NCBI RefSeq assembly: GCF_042653545.1
Contig: NZ_JBHSIS010000025.1
Location: 68,756-132,755 of the forward strand
Length of the DNA: 64,000 nucleotides
DNA from: Actinophytocola glycyrrhizae
GTDB taxonomy: Bacteria; Actinomycetota; Actinomycetes; Mycobacteriales; Pseudonocardiaceae
Direction of reading: 5' to 3'
A program made the translations under genes and the position numbers. Shown in pieces: positions 36,400 to 44,718 of this stretch. The number at the start of each line of letters is the position of its first letter. Position 1 is the stretch's first letter. The notes under the pieces were generated by a model. It was not told where the DNA came from and ran no database searches. It saw only the letters and a list, made by a program, of their open reading frames with translations.

Positions 36400-37202
36400 G
36401 CCGTCACCTGCCACACCGGCACGTTATCCCGCACGAACTCGCTGAAGTCCTTCGCCGGGCGGCCCAGTGCCTGCTCCACACCGTCGCCGACCCACGCGTT
36501 CCTGCCGTCCAGCAACTCGCTGAACAGGTAGCCCAGCAGACCGGTCACGTCCTCGGGCATCCCCGTGGCGGCCAGGTAGGTGCCCAGGTCTGTCGGCCGG
36601 TAGGTGAGCGGTCTGCCGGTGGCCTCGGCGATCTCAGCCACCGCTTCCGCGAACGTCAGCAGCCGTGGGCCGGTCATCTCGTACGTCCGGCCGCCGTGGC
36701 CCGGTTCGGTCAGCGCGGCGACAGCCACGTCCGCGATGTCCTCGACGTCGAGGAACGGCTCCCGCACCTCCTCAGCGGGCAGCGCCACGTCGCCACCCAG
36801 CAGCGGGTCCAGCAGGTGGCCCTCCGAGAAGTTCTGGTTGAACCACGCGCAGCGGACCACCGTCCACTCGATACCGCCCGCCCGCACCACGTCCTCGGCG
36901 GCCTGCGCCTCCGTCTCGCCACGACCGGACAGCAGCACCAGTCGCCGCACGCCCGCCTTCTCCGCCAGGTCGGTCAGTTCACGCACCGCGTCCACCGCGC
37001 CCGGCACCGCCAGGTCCGGGAAGTACGACACGTACACCGCGTCCACCCCGGCCAGCGCCGGCGACCAGGTCCCGGGTTCTTCCCAGTCGAATCGCGGCGT
37101 GCCCGCCCTGGTGCCCCGCCGCACCGGCACGCCGCGTGCGGTCAGGCGGTCCGCGACCCGTCGCCCGGTCTTGCCGTTGGCGCCCAGCACGAGTGTGTTC
37201 AT
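36384..37202 (-). CDS. NmrA-like NAD(P)-binding protein
   Basis: The 272-residue atypical SDR opens with the dinucleotide-binding MNTLVLGANGKTGRRVADRL and has the NmrA/HSCARG-like layout: VDAVYVSYFPD, RLVLLSGRGETEAQ and WTVVRCAWFNQNFSE. It lacks the YxxxK active site of classical SDRs, so it may be a redox sensor or a quinone/isoflavone-reductase-like enzyme. ATG 37202 has an excellent CGGAGGATG ribosome site. It is divergent from the AraC-type regulator gene, which probably controls it. Confidence 0.88.
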   Translation of the reverse strand: MNTLVLGANGKTGRRVADRLTARGVPVRRGTRAGTPRFDWEEPGTWSPALAGVDAVYVSYFPDLAVPGAVDAVRELTDLAEKAGVRRLVLLSGRGETEAQAAEDVVRAGGIEWTVVRCAWFNQNFSEGHLLDPLLGGDVALPAEEVREPFLDVEDIADVAVAALTEPGHGGRTYEMTGPRLLTFAEAVAEIAEATGRPLTYRPTDLGTYLAATGMPEDVTGLLGYLFSELLDGRNAWVGDGVEQALGRPAKDFSEFVRDNVPVWQVTAQPAR

Positions 37203-37329
37203 GTCATCCTCCGTTGCTCTTTGGCAGTACATCCAGCAGACCACCGCTTGGCTGGAGAATCCATGACTGCTTGGCGCGATTCCATGCTCGATCGTCCAGA
37301 TGTCTTGGATGTCCAGTACAGTCCTGCCC

Positions 37330-38292
37330 ATGAAGGGCTTCGACCCGTGGGCGCCCACTGATCCACTTGGTGAGGCACTGCACCTGCTCCGGATGAACGG
37401 CGCGTTCTACTGCCGCACGGAGTTGTCCGCGCCGTGGGGCGCGACGATGCCCGCGATGCCGGGGCACCTGTGGTTCCACGTCGTGACCGCGGGCTCCTGC
37501 CTGCTGCGCACCGACGACGGCCCGCCCCGCGCCATGGGCCCGCACGAGCTGGTCCTCGTGCCGCACGGGCAGGGGCACGCGCTGCTCAGCGAGCCGGGCG
37601 TGGCGACGCCGAACGTCATGGACCTGCCCCGCGACCTGGTCAGCGACCGGTACGAGTCGCTGCGGCACGGCGGTGGCGGCGCGACGACGCACATGATCTG
37701 CGGCGCCATCCGGTTCGACCAGCCAGGCGCGCGGCACCTGATCGAGGTGCTGCCGCAGACCCTGCACATCGAGGCAGCCGACGCCGCACCGGACAGCTGG
37801 CTGCCGAGCCTGCTGCGGCTCATGGCGGCTGAGGCGAAGGAGCTGCGGCCCGGCGGCGAGGAAGTGATCACCCGCCTGTCGGACATCCTCGTCATCCAGG
37901 CGATCCGTGTGTGGCTCGAGTCCGACCCCGCCGCCCGCACCGGCTGGCTCGGCGCACTGCACGACCCGCAGCTCGGTCGCGCGCTCGCGCTGATCCACCG
38001 CAGGCCCGACCACGCGTGGACGGTCGCCGAACTGGCGAGTGAGCTGGCGATGTCCCGTTCGGCGTTCTCCGCGCGGTTCACGAAGGTGGTGGGGGAGCCG
38101 GTGATGTCGTACGTGACGCGCTGGCGGATGCAGGTGGCTCTGCGCTCCTGCGAGGAGGGCAGAGCCACCACAGCGGAGCTCGCCCGCAAGCTCGGCTACC
38201 GCTCCGAAGCCGCGTTCGCGCGGGCGTTCAAGCGGGTGCTGGGCGTCTCACCCGGCGCGGCGAGGAAACAGGAGTTCAGGCAGGCGGGCTGA
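37330..38292 (+). CDS. AraC-family regulator with cupin_6 sensor
   Basis: The 320-residue regulator has an N-terminal AraC-cupin domain (LRMNGAFYCRTELSAPWGATMPAMPGHLWFHVVTAGSC) and a C-terminal double HTH (WTVAELASELAMSRSAFSARFTKVVGEPVMSYVTRWRM and TAELARKLGYRSEAAFARAFKRVLG). ATG 37330 is supported by the family N-terminus. The 127-base gap to the divergent NmrA gene holds a TCCAGATGTCTTGGA inverted repeat (37295-37309), a candidate operator. Such regulators usually activate an adjacent oxidoreductase gene; ligand unknown. Confidence 0.9.
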   Translation: MKGFDPWAPTDPLGEALHLLRMNGAFYCRTELSAPWGATMPAMPGHLWFHVVTAGSCLLRTDDGPPRAMGPHELVLVPHGQGHALLSEPGVATPNVMDLPRDLVSDRYESLRHGGGGATTHMICGAIRFDQPGARHLIEVLPQTLHIEAADAAPDSWLPSLLRLMAAEAKELRPGGEEVITRLSDILVIQAIRVWLESDPAARTGWLGALHDPQLGRALALIHRRPDHAWTVAELASELAMSRSAFSARFTKVVGEPVMSYVTRWRMQVALRSCEEGRATTAELARKLGYRSEAAFARAFKRVLGVSPGAARKQEFRQAG

Positions 38293-38854
38293 CCCGCCAC
38301 CCGGCGAGCACCGCGGCGAGGTCGGCCCTGAGCACGTCCGCGACCGCGCCCTCCGGGGCGAGTGCCCAGTCCATCAGCGCGCCGTGCGCCATCGCGGCGA
38401 CGATGCGGGCCGCCTGCGCCGGTGGGGGAGCCCCGGGCAGGTCCGCCGCGGTGAACAGGTCCGTCAGCACCGCGCGCACCGCGGCCCGCAGGCGGGCGAA
38501 ACCTGCCCGCAGCGCGGGATCCGCCAGATCGATCCCCAGCTGACCGAGGTGGTTGGACGTGCTCGCCGGGTCGGCGACGCCTTCCGTCGTGGCCAGGACC
38601 GCCGCCGTGATCGCGTCGAGCGGGGGCCGGCCCTCGGCGGCCGCGCGCAACAGCGGGGCCACGCCCTCGGCGCCGGTGGTCATCATCGCCAGCAGCAGTC
38701 TCCGCTTCGAGCCGAACCGGCCCGCCACCGTGCCCACCGCGACGCCCGCCTCCCCGGCGACCTGCGCGAGCGTGAACCCCGGGCCGAACCGGCCTATGGC
38801 CCGGCCGCACGCGGCCATCAGCTCGTCGTCGGAAACCTTGCGGGGGCGGGCCAC
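38276..38854 (-). CDS. TetR-family repressor
   Basis: The 192-residue protein has the TetR HTH (DDELMAACGRAIGRFGPGFTLAQVAGEAGVAVGTVAGRFGSKRRLLLAM) followed by an all-helical ligand domain. The start is GTG 38854. It overlaps the end of the AraC gene by 17 bases and diverges from the flavin-type oxidase gene at 38899. A GAACC-AC-GGTTC palindrome (38864-38875) lies in the short intergenic space, so it likely represses both genes. Confidence 0.9.
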   Translation of the reverse strand: MARPRKVSDDELMAACGRAIGRFGPGFTLAQVAGEAGVAVGTVAGRFGSKRRLLLAMMTTGAEGVAPLLRAAAEGRPPLDAITAAVLATTEGVADPASTSNHLGQLGIDLADPALRAGFARLRAAVRAVLTDLFTAADLPGAPPPAQAARIVAAMAHGALMDWALAPEGAVADVLRADLAAVLAGWRVSPPA

Positions 38855-38863
38855 ACAGTTATT

Positions 38864-38875
38864 GAACCACGGTTC
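38864..38875. promoter_or_regulatory. Candidate TetR operator
   Basis: GAACC, two bases, then GGTTC form an inverted repeat in the 44-base gap between the TetR gene and the oxidase gene. Position between divergent genes supports an operator role; no biochemical evidence. Confidence 0.45.
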
Positions 38876-38898
38876 GGAAACGGCGTAGGATCGGCGCC

Positions 38899-39357
38899 AT
38901 GGCGACGTGGCGGGAAATCGAGGCGGACGCTCCGGAGTTCGCCGAGCGGGTGCGGAGCCGGTTCGCGGCAGGCATCCACAAGACGATCGCGACCCTGCGC
39001 AAGGACGGGTCGCCGCGGATCAGCGGATCCGAACTGGACTTCAAGGACGGCGAGGTCACCCTCGGCATGATGGGCGGCTCGATGAAGCTGCTCGACGTGC
39101 GGCGCGACCCCCGCGTCGCCGTGCACAGCCCCTCGGTCGACCCGCCGGAGGACCCCACGACGTGGCTGGGTGACGCCAAGCTCGCAGGCAGGGCGATCGA
39201 GGTGGCGCCGCCCGCCGAGGGCGCGGAGCCCGGTGCGGGGTACTTCCGCATCGACATCGCCGAGGTCGCCCTGGCCCACGTCGGCACCCCCGCCGACCAC
39301 CTGGTGATCGAGTCCTGGCACGAGGGCCGCGGCTACCGGCGGCGCACGAGGAAGTAG
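38899..39357 (+). CDS. Pyridoxamine 5'-phosphate oxidase-family protein
   Basis: The 152-residue split-barrel flavin-type protein shows VRSRFAAGIHKTIATLRKDGSPRISGSELDF, MGGSMKLLDVRRDPRVAVHSPSVDPPE and EVALAHVGTPADHLVIESWH. The fold usually binds FMN or F420. The actinobacterial group often reduces F420-linked substrates, but this is not decided here. It lies divergent from the TetR gene, its probable regulator. Confidence 0.85.
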   Translation: MATWREIEADAPEFAERVRSRFAAGIHKTIATLRKDGSPRISGSELDFKDGEVTLGMMGGSMKLLDVRRDPRVAVHSPSVDPPEDPTTWLGDAKLAGRAIEVAPPAEGAEPGAGYFRIDIAEVALAHVGTPADHLVIESWHEGRGYRRRTRK

Positions 39358-39390
39358 GCGGCCCTCCGCGTCGCGAAGGGCCGCCCGGTC

Positions 39391-40734
39391 CTACCTGCTC
39401 GGTTCCCTGGCGGGTTCGGTGACCGCGTGGTCGTCGACCAGTGTCCTCTCGTCGAACGGGTCCGCACCCGACAGCACCCGGTTCGCCTGGTCGCGGTCGA
39501 ACTCCCTGGTCCACGTGCCGACGAGCACCGTCGCGACCGAGTTGCCCGCGAAGTTGGTCAGTGCCCGCGCCTCGGACATGAACCGGTCGATGCCCACGAT
39601 GAGACCCACGCCGTCGACCAGTTCCGGCCGGTGTGACTGGAGACCACCGGCGAGCGTCGCGAGGCCCGCGCCGGTCACGCCGGCCGCGCCCTTCGACGCG
39701 ATGATCATGAACAGCAGCAGCCCGATCTGCTCGCCGACCGACAGCGGCGCGGCCATCGCCTCCGCGACGAACAGGGTCGCCATGGTCAGGTAGATCGCCG
39801 TGCCGTCGAGGTTGAACGAGTACCCGGTCGGGATCGTGATCCCCGCGACCGGCTTGCTCACACCGAGGTGCTCCATCTTCGCGATCAGCCTCGGCAGCGC
39901 CACCTCCGACGACGAGGTCGACAGGATCAGCAGGAACTCCCGCGACAGGTAGCGGAACAGTGTCAGGATGTTCATCCGCGCGACCAGCCACAGCAGCGAC
40001 GACAGGACCACGAACACGAACAGCAGGCAGGTCGCGTAGAAGCCGATCATGATGATCGCGAGGCTCTTCAGCGCGTCGACGCCGGTCTCGCCGACCACGG
40101 CCGCGATCGCGCCGAACGCGCCGACCGGCGCCACCCACATGATCATCGCGAGGATCCGGAAGACCAGCCGCTGGAGGTGCCCGACCCCGCGCAGGATCGG
40201 CTCACCCTTCGCGCCCATCGCCTGCAGCGCGAACCCGGCCAGCAGCGCGACGAGCAGCGTCTGCAGCACCGAGCCCTGGGTGAACGCCGACACGAGCGTC
40301 TCCGGGATGATGCCGAGCAGGAAGTCGACCGTGCCCTCCGACTCGGCCACCTGTTCCTTGCCCGCCTCGCGGACGCTCTCGGTGAGCCGCAACCCCTCGC
40401 CCGGGTGCAGGATGTTGCCGACGACGAGGCCGATGACCAGCGCCACCGTCGACATCAGGAGGAAGTAGCCGATGGCGAGCGTGCCGACCTTGCCGACCTT
40501 CGCCGCCTTGGCCACGGAGCCGACGCCCAGCACGATCGTGCAGAAGATGATCGGGCTGATCATCATCTTGATCAGGTTGACGAACCCGGTGCCGAGCGGT
40601 TTCAGTTCCTTCCCGACCGCCGGCCACACCAGGCCGATCAGGATGCCGGCAGCGACGGCGGCCACCACGGCGATGTAGAGGAAGTGGGTCCGGTCACGAC
40701 GGCGTGGCCGGACCGGTTGTTCGACGCTGGACAC
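39391..40734 (-). CDS. dctA: C4-dicarboxylate:cation symporter
   Basis: The 447-residue protein belongs to the SDF (DAACS) family. Its motifs include SPIIFCTIVLGVGSVAKAAKVGKVG, the serine-rich LILSTSSSEVALPRLI, GYSFNLDGTAIYLTMA and VGIDRFMSEARALTNFAGNSVATVLV, with eight transmembrane segments plus two hairpins expected. DctA proteins import succinate, fumarate and malate with cations. The GTG start at 40734 has an AGGAGG ribosome site. It is divergent from a CitA/DcuS-type sensor, so dicarboxylate control is very likely. Confidence 0.95.
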   Translation of the reverse strand: MSSVEQPVRPRRRDRTHFLYIAVVAAVAAGILIGLVWPAVGKELKPLGTGFVNLIKMMISPIIFCTIVLGVGSVAKAAKVGKVGTLAIGYFLLMSTVALVIGLVVGNILHPGEGLRLTESVREAGKEQVAESEGTVDFLLGIIPETLVSAFTQGSVLQTLLVALLAGFALQAMGAKGEPILRGVGHLQRLVFRILAMIMWVAPVGAFGAIAAVVGETGVDALKSLAIIMIGFYATCLLFVFVVLSSLLWLVARMNILTLFRYLSREFLLILSTSSSEVALPRLIAKMEHLGVSKPVAGITIPTGYSFNLDGTAIYLTMATLFVAEAMAAPLSVGEQIGLLLFMIIASKGAAGVTGAGLATLAGGLQSHRPELVDGVGLIVGIDRFMSEARALTNFAGNSVATVLVGTWTREFDRDQANRVLSGADPFDERTLVDDHAVTEPAREPSR

Positions 40735-40809
40735 AGGACCTCCTGGCAGGGACGGGTGTGCTGCGGGGCGAAGCTCGCGCAGCGACCACGGGCATTGTGC
40801 GAACCCGTA

Positions 40810-40821
40810 TGACCTGGGTCA
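40810..40821. promoter_or_regulatory. Candidate operator between dctA and its two-component genes
   Basis: TGACC-TG-GGTCA is an inverted repeat in the 143-base divergent region, about 75 bases before the transporter start. Candidates to bind it are the response regulator of 42485 or a CRP-like protein. Confidence 0.4.
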
Positions 40822-40877
40822 CCTTTGTGTTCATTGAGTAGACGAGCTTTCAAGATCATGTGAGGCGGGACACACTG

Positions 40878-42488
40878 GTGCGCATGACAGGTGAGCGCTG
40901 GAGCCTCGCGCGGCAACTGCTGGTGATCCAGGTGATCATCGTCGGGATGCTGGTCGTCGCCGGGGCGGTGCTCGCCTACCTCGACGTCGCCGACCGGACC
41001 GAGGACTCCACGCGGGAAGAGGTGGTGTCGGTCGCGCTGACCATCGCAGACTCGCCCGCCGTCGTCGACGCCGTGCTGGCGAGGGAGCCGAGCGCGATAC
41101 TGCAGCCCTTCGCCGAGCGCGTTCGCCGCGACACCGGCGTGGACTTCATCACGATCATGGACCCCGACGGCCGCCGCTTCACGCACCCGGACCCGGCGCG
41201 CATCGGCGAGCGGTTCCTCGGCCACATCGACGAGGCGCTCGCGGGGAAGGTCTTCACCGAGACCTACACCGGCACGCTCGGCCCGTCGGTCCGCGCGGTG
41301 GTCCCGGTCCGCGACGGCGACCGGATCGTGGCGCTCGTCAGCGTCGGCATCACGCTCGACGCGATCGCCGGGCAGGTCAGCGACCGGCTCGTGCCGCTCG
41401 TGCTGGTGGCACTGGTGACGCTGGCGGTCGGCATGACCGGCACCTACCTGGTCAGCAGGCGGCTCGCCAGGCAGACCCACGGCCTCGGTCCCGCCGAGCT
41501 GGGCAGGCGCCTGGAGTACCACGAGGCGATCCTGCACACCGTCCGCGAGGGCCTCCTGCTGGTCGACCAGGCCGGCCGGGTGACGCTGTGCAACGACGGC
41601 GCCCGCGAACTGCTCGACCTGGACGGCCAGGTCGAGGGCGCAGTGCTGTCCGATCTGGGGCTGCCCGCCGCGATGGTCGCGAGCATGGCGCCGGACCGCA
41701 CCACCCGCGACGAGATCCACCTGACCGAGCGGCGGGTGCTGGTCGTGAACTGCACGCCGGTCCGGTCCGGCAACCGCGCGCACGGCACGGTCGTCACGCT
41801 GCGGGACCACACCGACCTGCAGGCGCTGACCGGCGAGCTGGACTCGGTCCGCGGGTTCGCCGAGTCGCTGCGCTCGCAGGCGCACGAGGCCGCGAACCGG
41901 CTGCACACGGTGGTGTCGCTGGTGGAGCTCGGCCGCTACGACGACGCCGTCGAGTTCGCCACCGCCGAGCTCGCCCTCGCGCAGCAGCTCACCGACCGCG
42001 TGGTGGACGCGGTGTCCGAACCCGTGCTCGCCGCGCTGCTGCTCGGCAAGGCGGCGGAGGCGAACGAACGCGGCATCGAGCTGGTGATCACGCCGGAGAC
42101 GGAGATCGATGACACGGTGCTCGGCGGCACGCTCGCGCCGAGGGACGTGGTCACGATCCTCGGCAACCTCATCGACAACGCGCTCGACGCGGCGGTCGAG
42201 GGCGGCGCCGCCCAGCTGAGGGCGCCCAAGGTGTTCGTCACCGCCCGCGCCGAGGACGGCGCGCTGCTGCTGCGGATCGAGGACACCGGCCCCGGGCTCG
42301 CGGCGGGCGAGGTGGCGTTCGACCGCGGCTGGTCCACGAAGGCCGGCGGCACGGGACACGGCCGCGGCATCGGGCTCGCGCTGGTGCGGCAGGCGGTGCT
42401 GCGCTGCAACGGCACGATCGAGGTGAACCAGGGAGAACGCGGCGCGGTGTTCACGGTCCGGCTCCCCACCGCTCTGGTACCGAGGTGA
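40878..42488 (+). CDS. Sensor histidine kinase, CitA/DcuS type
   Basis: The roughly 536-residue kinase has an N-terminal transmembrane helix (ARQLLVIQVIIVGMLVVAGAVLAYL), an extracellular PDC/sCache-like sensor (about 35-170, with GVDFITIMDPDGRRFTHPDPARIGERF), and a second helix (LVPLVLVALVTLAVGMTG). These are followed by a PAS domain, a DHp with the phosphoacceptor His336 in SQAHEAANRLHTV, and an HATPase domain (NLIDNALDA, DTGPGL, GHGRGIGLALV). GTG 40878 is preferred after GAGGCGGG; ATG 40884 is possible. It overlaps the regulator gene by four bases. Likely signal: extracellular C4-dicarboxylate or citrate, matching dctA. Confidence 0.93.
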   Translation: MRMTGERWSLARQLLVIQVIIVGMLVVAGAVLAYLDVADRTEDSTREEVVSVALTIADSPAVVDAVLAREPSAILQPFAERVRRDTGVDFITIMDPDGRRFTHPDPARIGERFLGHIDEALAGKVFTETYTGTLGPSVRAVVPVRDGDRIVALVSVGITLDAIAGQVSDRLVPLVLVALVTLAVGMTGTYLVSRRLARQTHGLGPAELGRRLEYHEAILHTVREGLLLVDQAGRVTLCNDGARELLDLDGQVEGAVLSDLGLPAAMVASMAPDRTTRDEIHLTERRVLVVNCTPVRSGNRAHGTVVTLRDHTDLQALTGELDSVRGFAESLRSQAHEAANRLHTVVSLVELGRYDDAVEFATAELALAQQLTDRVVDAVSEPVLAALLLGKAAEANERGIELVITPETEIDDTVLGGTLAPRDVVTILGNLIDNALDAAVEGGAAQLRAPKVFVTARAEDGALLLRIEDTGPGLAAGEVAFDRGWSTKAGGTGHGRGIGLALVRQAVLRCNGTIEVNQGERGAVFTVRLPTALVPR

Positions 42489-43159
42489 TCTCCGTGCTCG
42501 TGGTCGAGGACGACCTCGTCGCCGCCGACGCGCACCGGCTCTACGTCGAGCGGGTCGCCGGGTTCGCCGTCGCCGGCGTCGTGCACTCGGCGGGGGAGGC
42601 ACGGCGGGCGCTCGGGCGGCTGGACGTGGACCTGCTGCTGCTCGACCAGTACCTGCCCGACGGCAACGGGCTCGACCTGTGCCGGACGCTCCGGGCCGAG
42701 GGCAGGCTCGTCGACGTGATCATGGTGACCTCCGCGCGGGACCTCGCACTGGTGCGGGCCGCGGTGTCCAGCGGCGTCGTGCAGTACCTGCTGAAGCCGT
42801 TCACCTTCGCGACCCTGCGCGACAAGCTCGAGCGGTACGCGCGGTTCCGGCGCGGCGTCGACCGTGCGGAGGAGGCCGACCAGACCGGCGTCGACCACCT
42901 CTTCGCCACGCTGCGCGGCACCGAGGGCGCGCGGTTGCCGAAGGGCATGAGTGCGCCGACCCTCGACGCGGTGGCCGCCGCGCTGCGTGGCGCGGACGAC
43001 GGCCTGTCGGCGAGCGCGGCGGGGGACGCGCTCGGCATGTCCCGCGTGACCGCGCGCCGGTACCTGGAGTACCTGGCCGACCACGGGATGGCCCTCCGGC
43101 AACCGAGGTATGGTCAGGTGGGACGCCCCGAACTGCGCTACCAGTGGGCCAGGACCTGA
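42485..43159 (+). CDS. Response regulator, CitB/DcuR type
   Basis: The 224-residue regulator has a receiver domain with phosphoacceptor Asp54 (LLLLDQYLPDGNGL), acidic pocket VVEDD and Lys in YLLKPF, followed by a linker and a C-terminal HTH (GLSASAAGDALGMSRVTARRYLEYLADHG) of the DcuR/CitB group. Start GTG 42485 overlaps the kinase stop (GTGA), giving coupled synthesis. It probably activates dctA. Confidence 0.94.
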   Translation: MISVLVVEDDLVAADAHRLYVERVAGFAVAGVVHSAGEARRALGRLDVDLLLLDQYLPDGNGLDLCRTLRAEGRLVDVIMVTSARDLALVRAAVSSGVVQYLLKPFTFATLRDKLERYARFRRGVDRAEEADQTGVDHLFATLRGTEGARLPKGMSAPTLDAVAAALRGADDGLSASAAGDALGMSRVTARRYLEYLADHGMALRQPRYGQVGRPELRYQWART

Positions 43160-43189
43160 CCGGTGGAACAACCGGCCGGGCAGGGGTGT

Positions 43190-43448
43190 TATTCTGAACG
43201 ACGCGACCAGCCTTGCTTGCGAGGCTGACCAAGTGGAGCCCCGCTCCCACCCGAGTCACACCGTGGCCGGGTTCCGGTCGCCGCGACCTGTGCCGGACAG
43301 CTCCGGCACTCAGGGCGCGGTGTGCCCGTCATGCGTGACGGGTGATCGGAAGCGGGCCCCGTTCGTCATCAGACGACCGGGGCTTCGTGCTTGATGGGGA
43401 TCCGCGAGGGTCGCGGATGAGAAGACGAACCCGGCCCGAGGAGGCCCC
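43190..43448 (+). promoter_or_regulatory. Highly structured leader of the infC operon
   Basis: A TATTCT (43190-43195) may be the -10. The following leader contains four perfect hairpins: 43291-43308 (TGCCGGA/TCCGGCA), 43325-43342 (CCCGTCA/TGACGGG), 43356-43383 (GCCCCG/CGGGGC with an inner TCGTC/GACGA stem) and 43401-43417 (TCCGCGA/TCGCGGA). A GAGGAGG ribosome site ends it. This density suggests autogenous control by IF3 or ribosomal protein L20, as in other bacteria, but no known leader class was matched. Confidence 0.75.
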
Positions 43449-44003
43449 ATCAGCTCCGAGACACGTATCAACGACCGCATCCGAGTCCCGGAAGTCCGCC
43501 TGGTCGGACCGAACGGCGAGCAGGTCGGCATCGTGCGCATCGAAGACGCACTGCGGCTCGCTCAGGAAGCGGACCTGGACCTCGTGGAGGTTGCCCCGCA
43601 GGCTCGCCCGCCCGTCTGCAAGCTCATGGACTTCGGCAAGTTCAAGTACGAGAGCGCGCAGAAGGCTCGCGAGTCGCGTCGAAACCAGCAGCTCACCGTG
43701 ATCAAGGAGCAGAAGCTCCGCCCGAAGATCGACACCCACGACTACGAGACCAAGCGCGGGCACGTGATGCGCTTCCTCGAGCACGGCAACAAGGTCAAGG
43801 TGACGATCATGTTCCGCGGGCGTGAGCAGTCCCGTCCCGAACTTGGTTTCCGGCTGTTGCAGCGGTTGTCCGAGGACGTGGCCGACCTCGGCTTCGTCGA
43901 GGCCGCGCCGAAGCAGGACGGTCGAAACATGATCATGGTGCTGGCGCCGCACAAGACCCAGAAGACCCGCCCGAAGGCCAGCGCGGAACCAGACACGAAC
44001 TGA
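43449..44003 (+). CDS. infC: Translation initiation factor IF-3
   Basis: The 184-residue IF-3 controls start-codon choice on the 30S subunit. The N-domain (INDRIRVPEVRLVGPNGEQVGIVRIEDAL), the linker with KFKYESAQKARESRR, and the C-domain (KQDGRNMIMVLAP) are complete. The first in-frame ATG/GTG lies 28 codons late and would remove the first strand. The true start is most likely the ATC at 43449-43451, four bases after GAGGAGG. Rare starts in infC are a known autoregulatory device, since IF-3 discriminates against them. rpmI and rplT follow. Confidence 0.93.
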   Translation: MSSETRINDRIRVPEVRLVGPNGEQVGIVRIEDALRLAQEADLDLVEVAPQARPPVCKLMDFGKFKYESAQKARESRRNQQLTVIKEQKLRPKIDTHDYETKRGHVMRFLEHGNKVKVTIMFRGREQSRPELGFRLLQRLSEDVADLGFVEAAPKQDGRNMIMVLAPHKTQKTRPKASAEPDTN

Positions 44004-44074
44004 CCGCGGCTGATCGAGTGACCGAGTGCGTCTCACCGAGGCGCACCCGGTCGTACAACTGCGCAAGGATCACA

Positions 44075-44269
44075 ATGCCCAAGAACAAGACTCACTCCGG
44101 TACTTCGAAGCGAGTTCGGATCACCGGCAAGGGAAAGCTGCGTCGTCAGCAGACCGGCCTGCGCCACAAGCTGGAGAAGAAGTCCAGCAGGGTGACCCGG
44201 CGCCTGGCAGGCACCGAAGAGATCGCCAAGGCCGACGTCAAGCGCGTCAAGAAGCTGCTCGGTCGCTGA
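44075..44269 (+). CDS. rpmI: Ribosomal protein bL35
   Basis: The 64-residue basic protein MPKNKTHSGTSKRVRITGKGKLRRQQ with the ending VKRVKKLLGR is a normal bL35 of the large subunit. An AAGGA precedes ATG 44075. It lies between infC and rplT, the conserved order, and should share the infC leader's control. Confidence 0.97.
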   Translation: MPKNKTHSGTSKRVRITGKGKLRRQQTGLRHKLEKKSSRVTRRLAGTEEIAKADVKRVKKLLGR

Positions 44270-44340
44270 CCGGCACTCGTTTTCCCTGACCACATGGGGC
44301 GCGCGGGACCGCCGCCCTCGAGATCGATCGGATTTGCACC

Positions 44341-44718
44341 GTGGCACGCGTCAAGCGGGCAGTCAACGCCCACAAGAAGCGCCGCACCACCCTTGAGCTG
44401 GCCAGCGGCTACCGCGGCCAGCGCTCGCGGCTGTACCGCAAGGCGAAGGAGCAGATGCTCCACTCGCTCAACTACGCCTACCGGGACCGCCGTGCCCGCA
44501 AGGGTGACTTCCGCCAGCTGTGGATCACCCGCATCAACGCCGCGGCGCGCCAGAACGGCCTGACCTACAACCGCTTCATCCAGGGTCTGAAGAACGCGGG
44601 TGTCGAGGTCGACCGCAAGATCCTCGCGGAGCTGGCCGTGAACGACGCGGCCGCGTTCGCCGCGCTCGTCGAGGTCGCGCGCGCGAACGCCGACCAGCAG
44701 GGCAAGGCTGCTTCCTGA
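44341..44718 (+). CDS. rplT: Ribosomal protein bL20
   Basis: The 125-residue bL20 (ARVKRAVNAHKKRRTTLELASGY, then FRQLWITRINAAAR) binds 23S rRNA early in 50S assembly and in several bacteria represses its own operon. The start is GTG 44341. Its stop TGA overlaps the putative CTG start of the next gene. Confidence 0.97.
   Translation: MARVKRAVNAHKKRRTTLELASGYRGQRSRLYRKAKEQMLHSLNYAYRDRRARKGDFRQLWITRINAAARQNGLTYNRFIQGLKNAGVEVDRKILAELAVNDAAAFAALVEVARANADQQGKAAS

Noticed and set aside
43533..44003. infC starting at GTG 43533
   Set aside because: This would delete the first 28 residues of the IF-3 N-domain, which are conserved and readable upstream behind a strong ribosome site.
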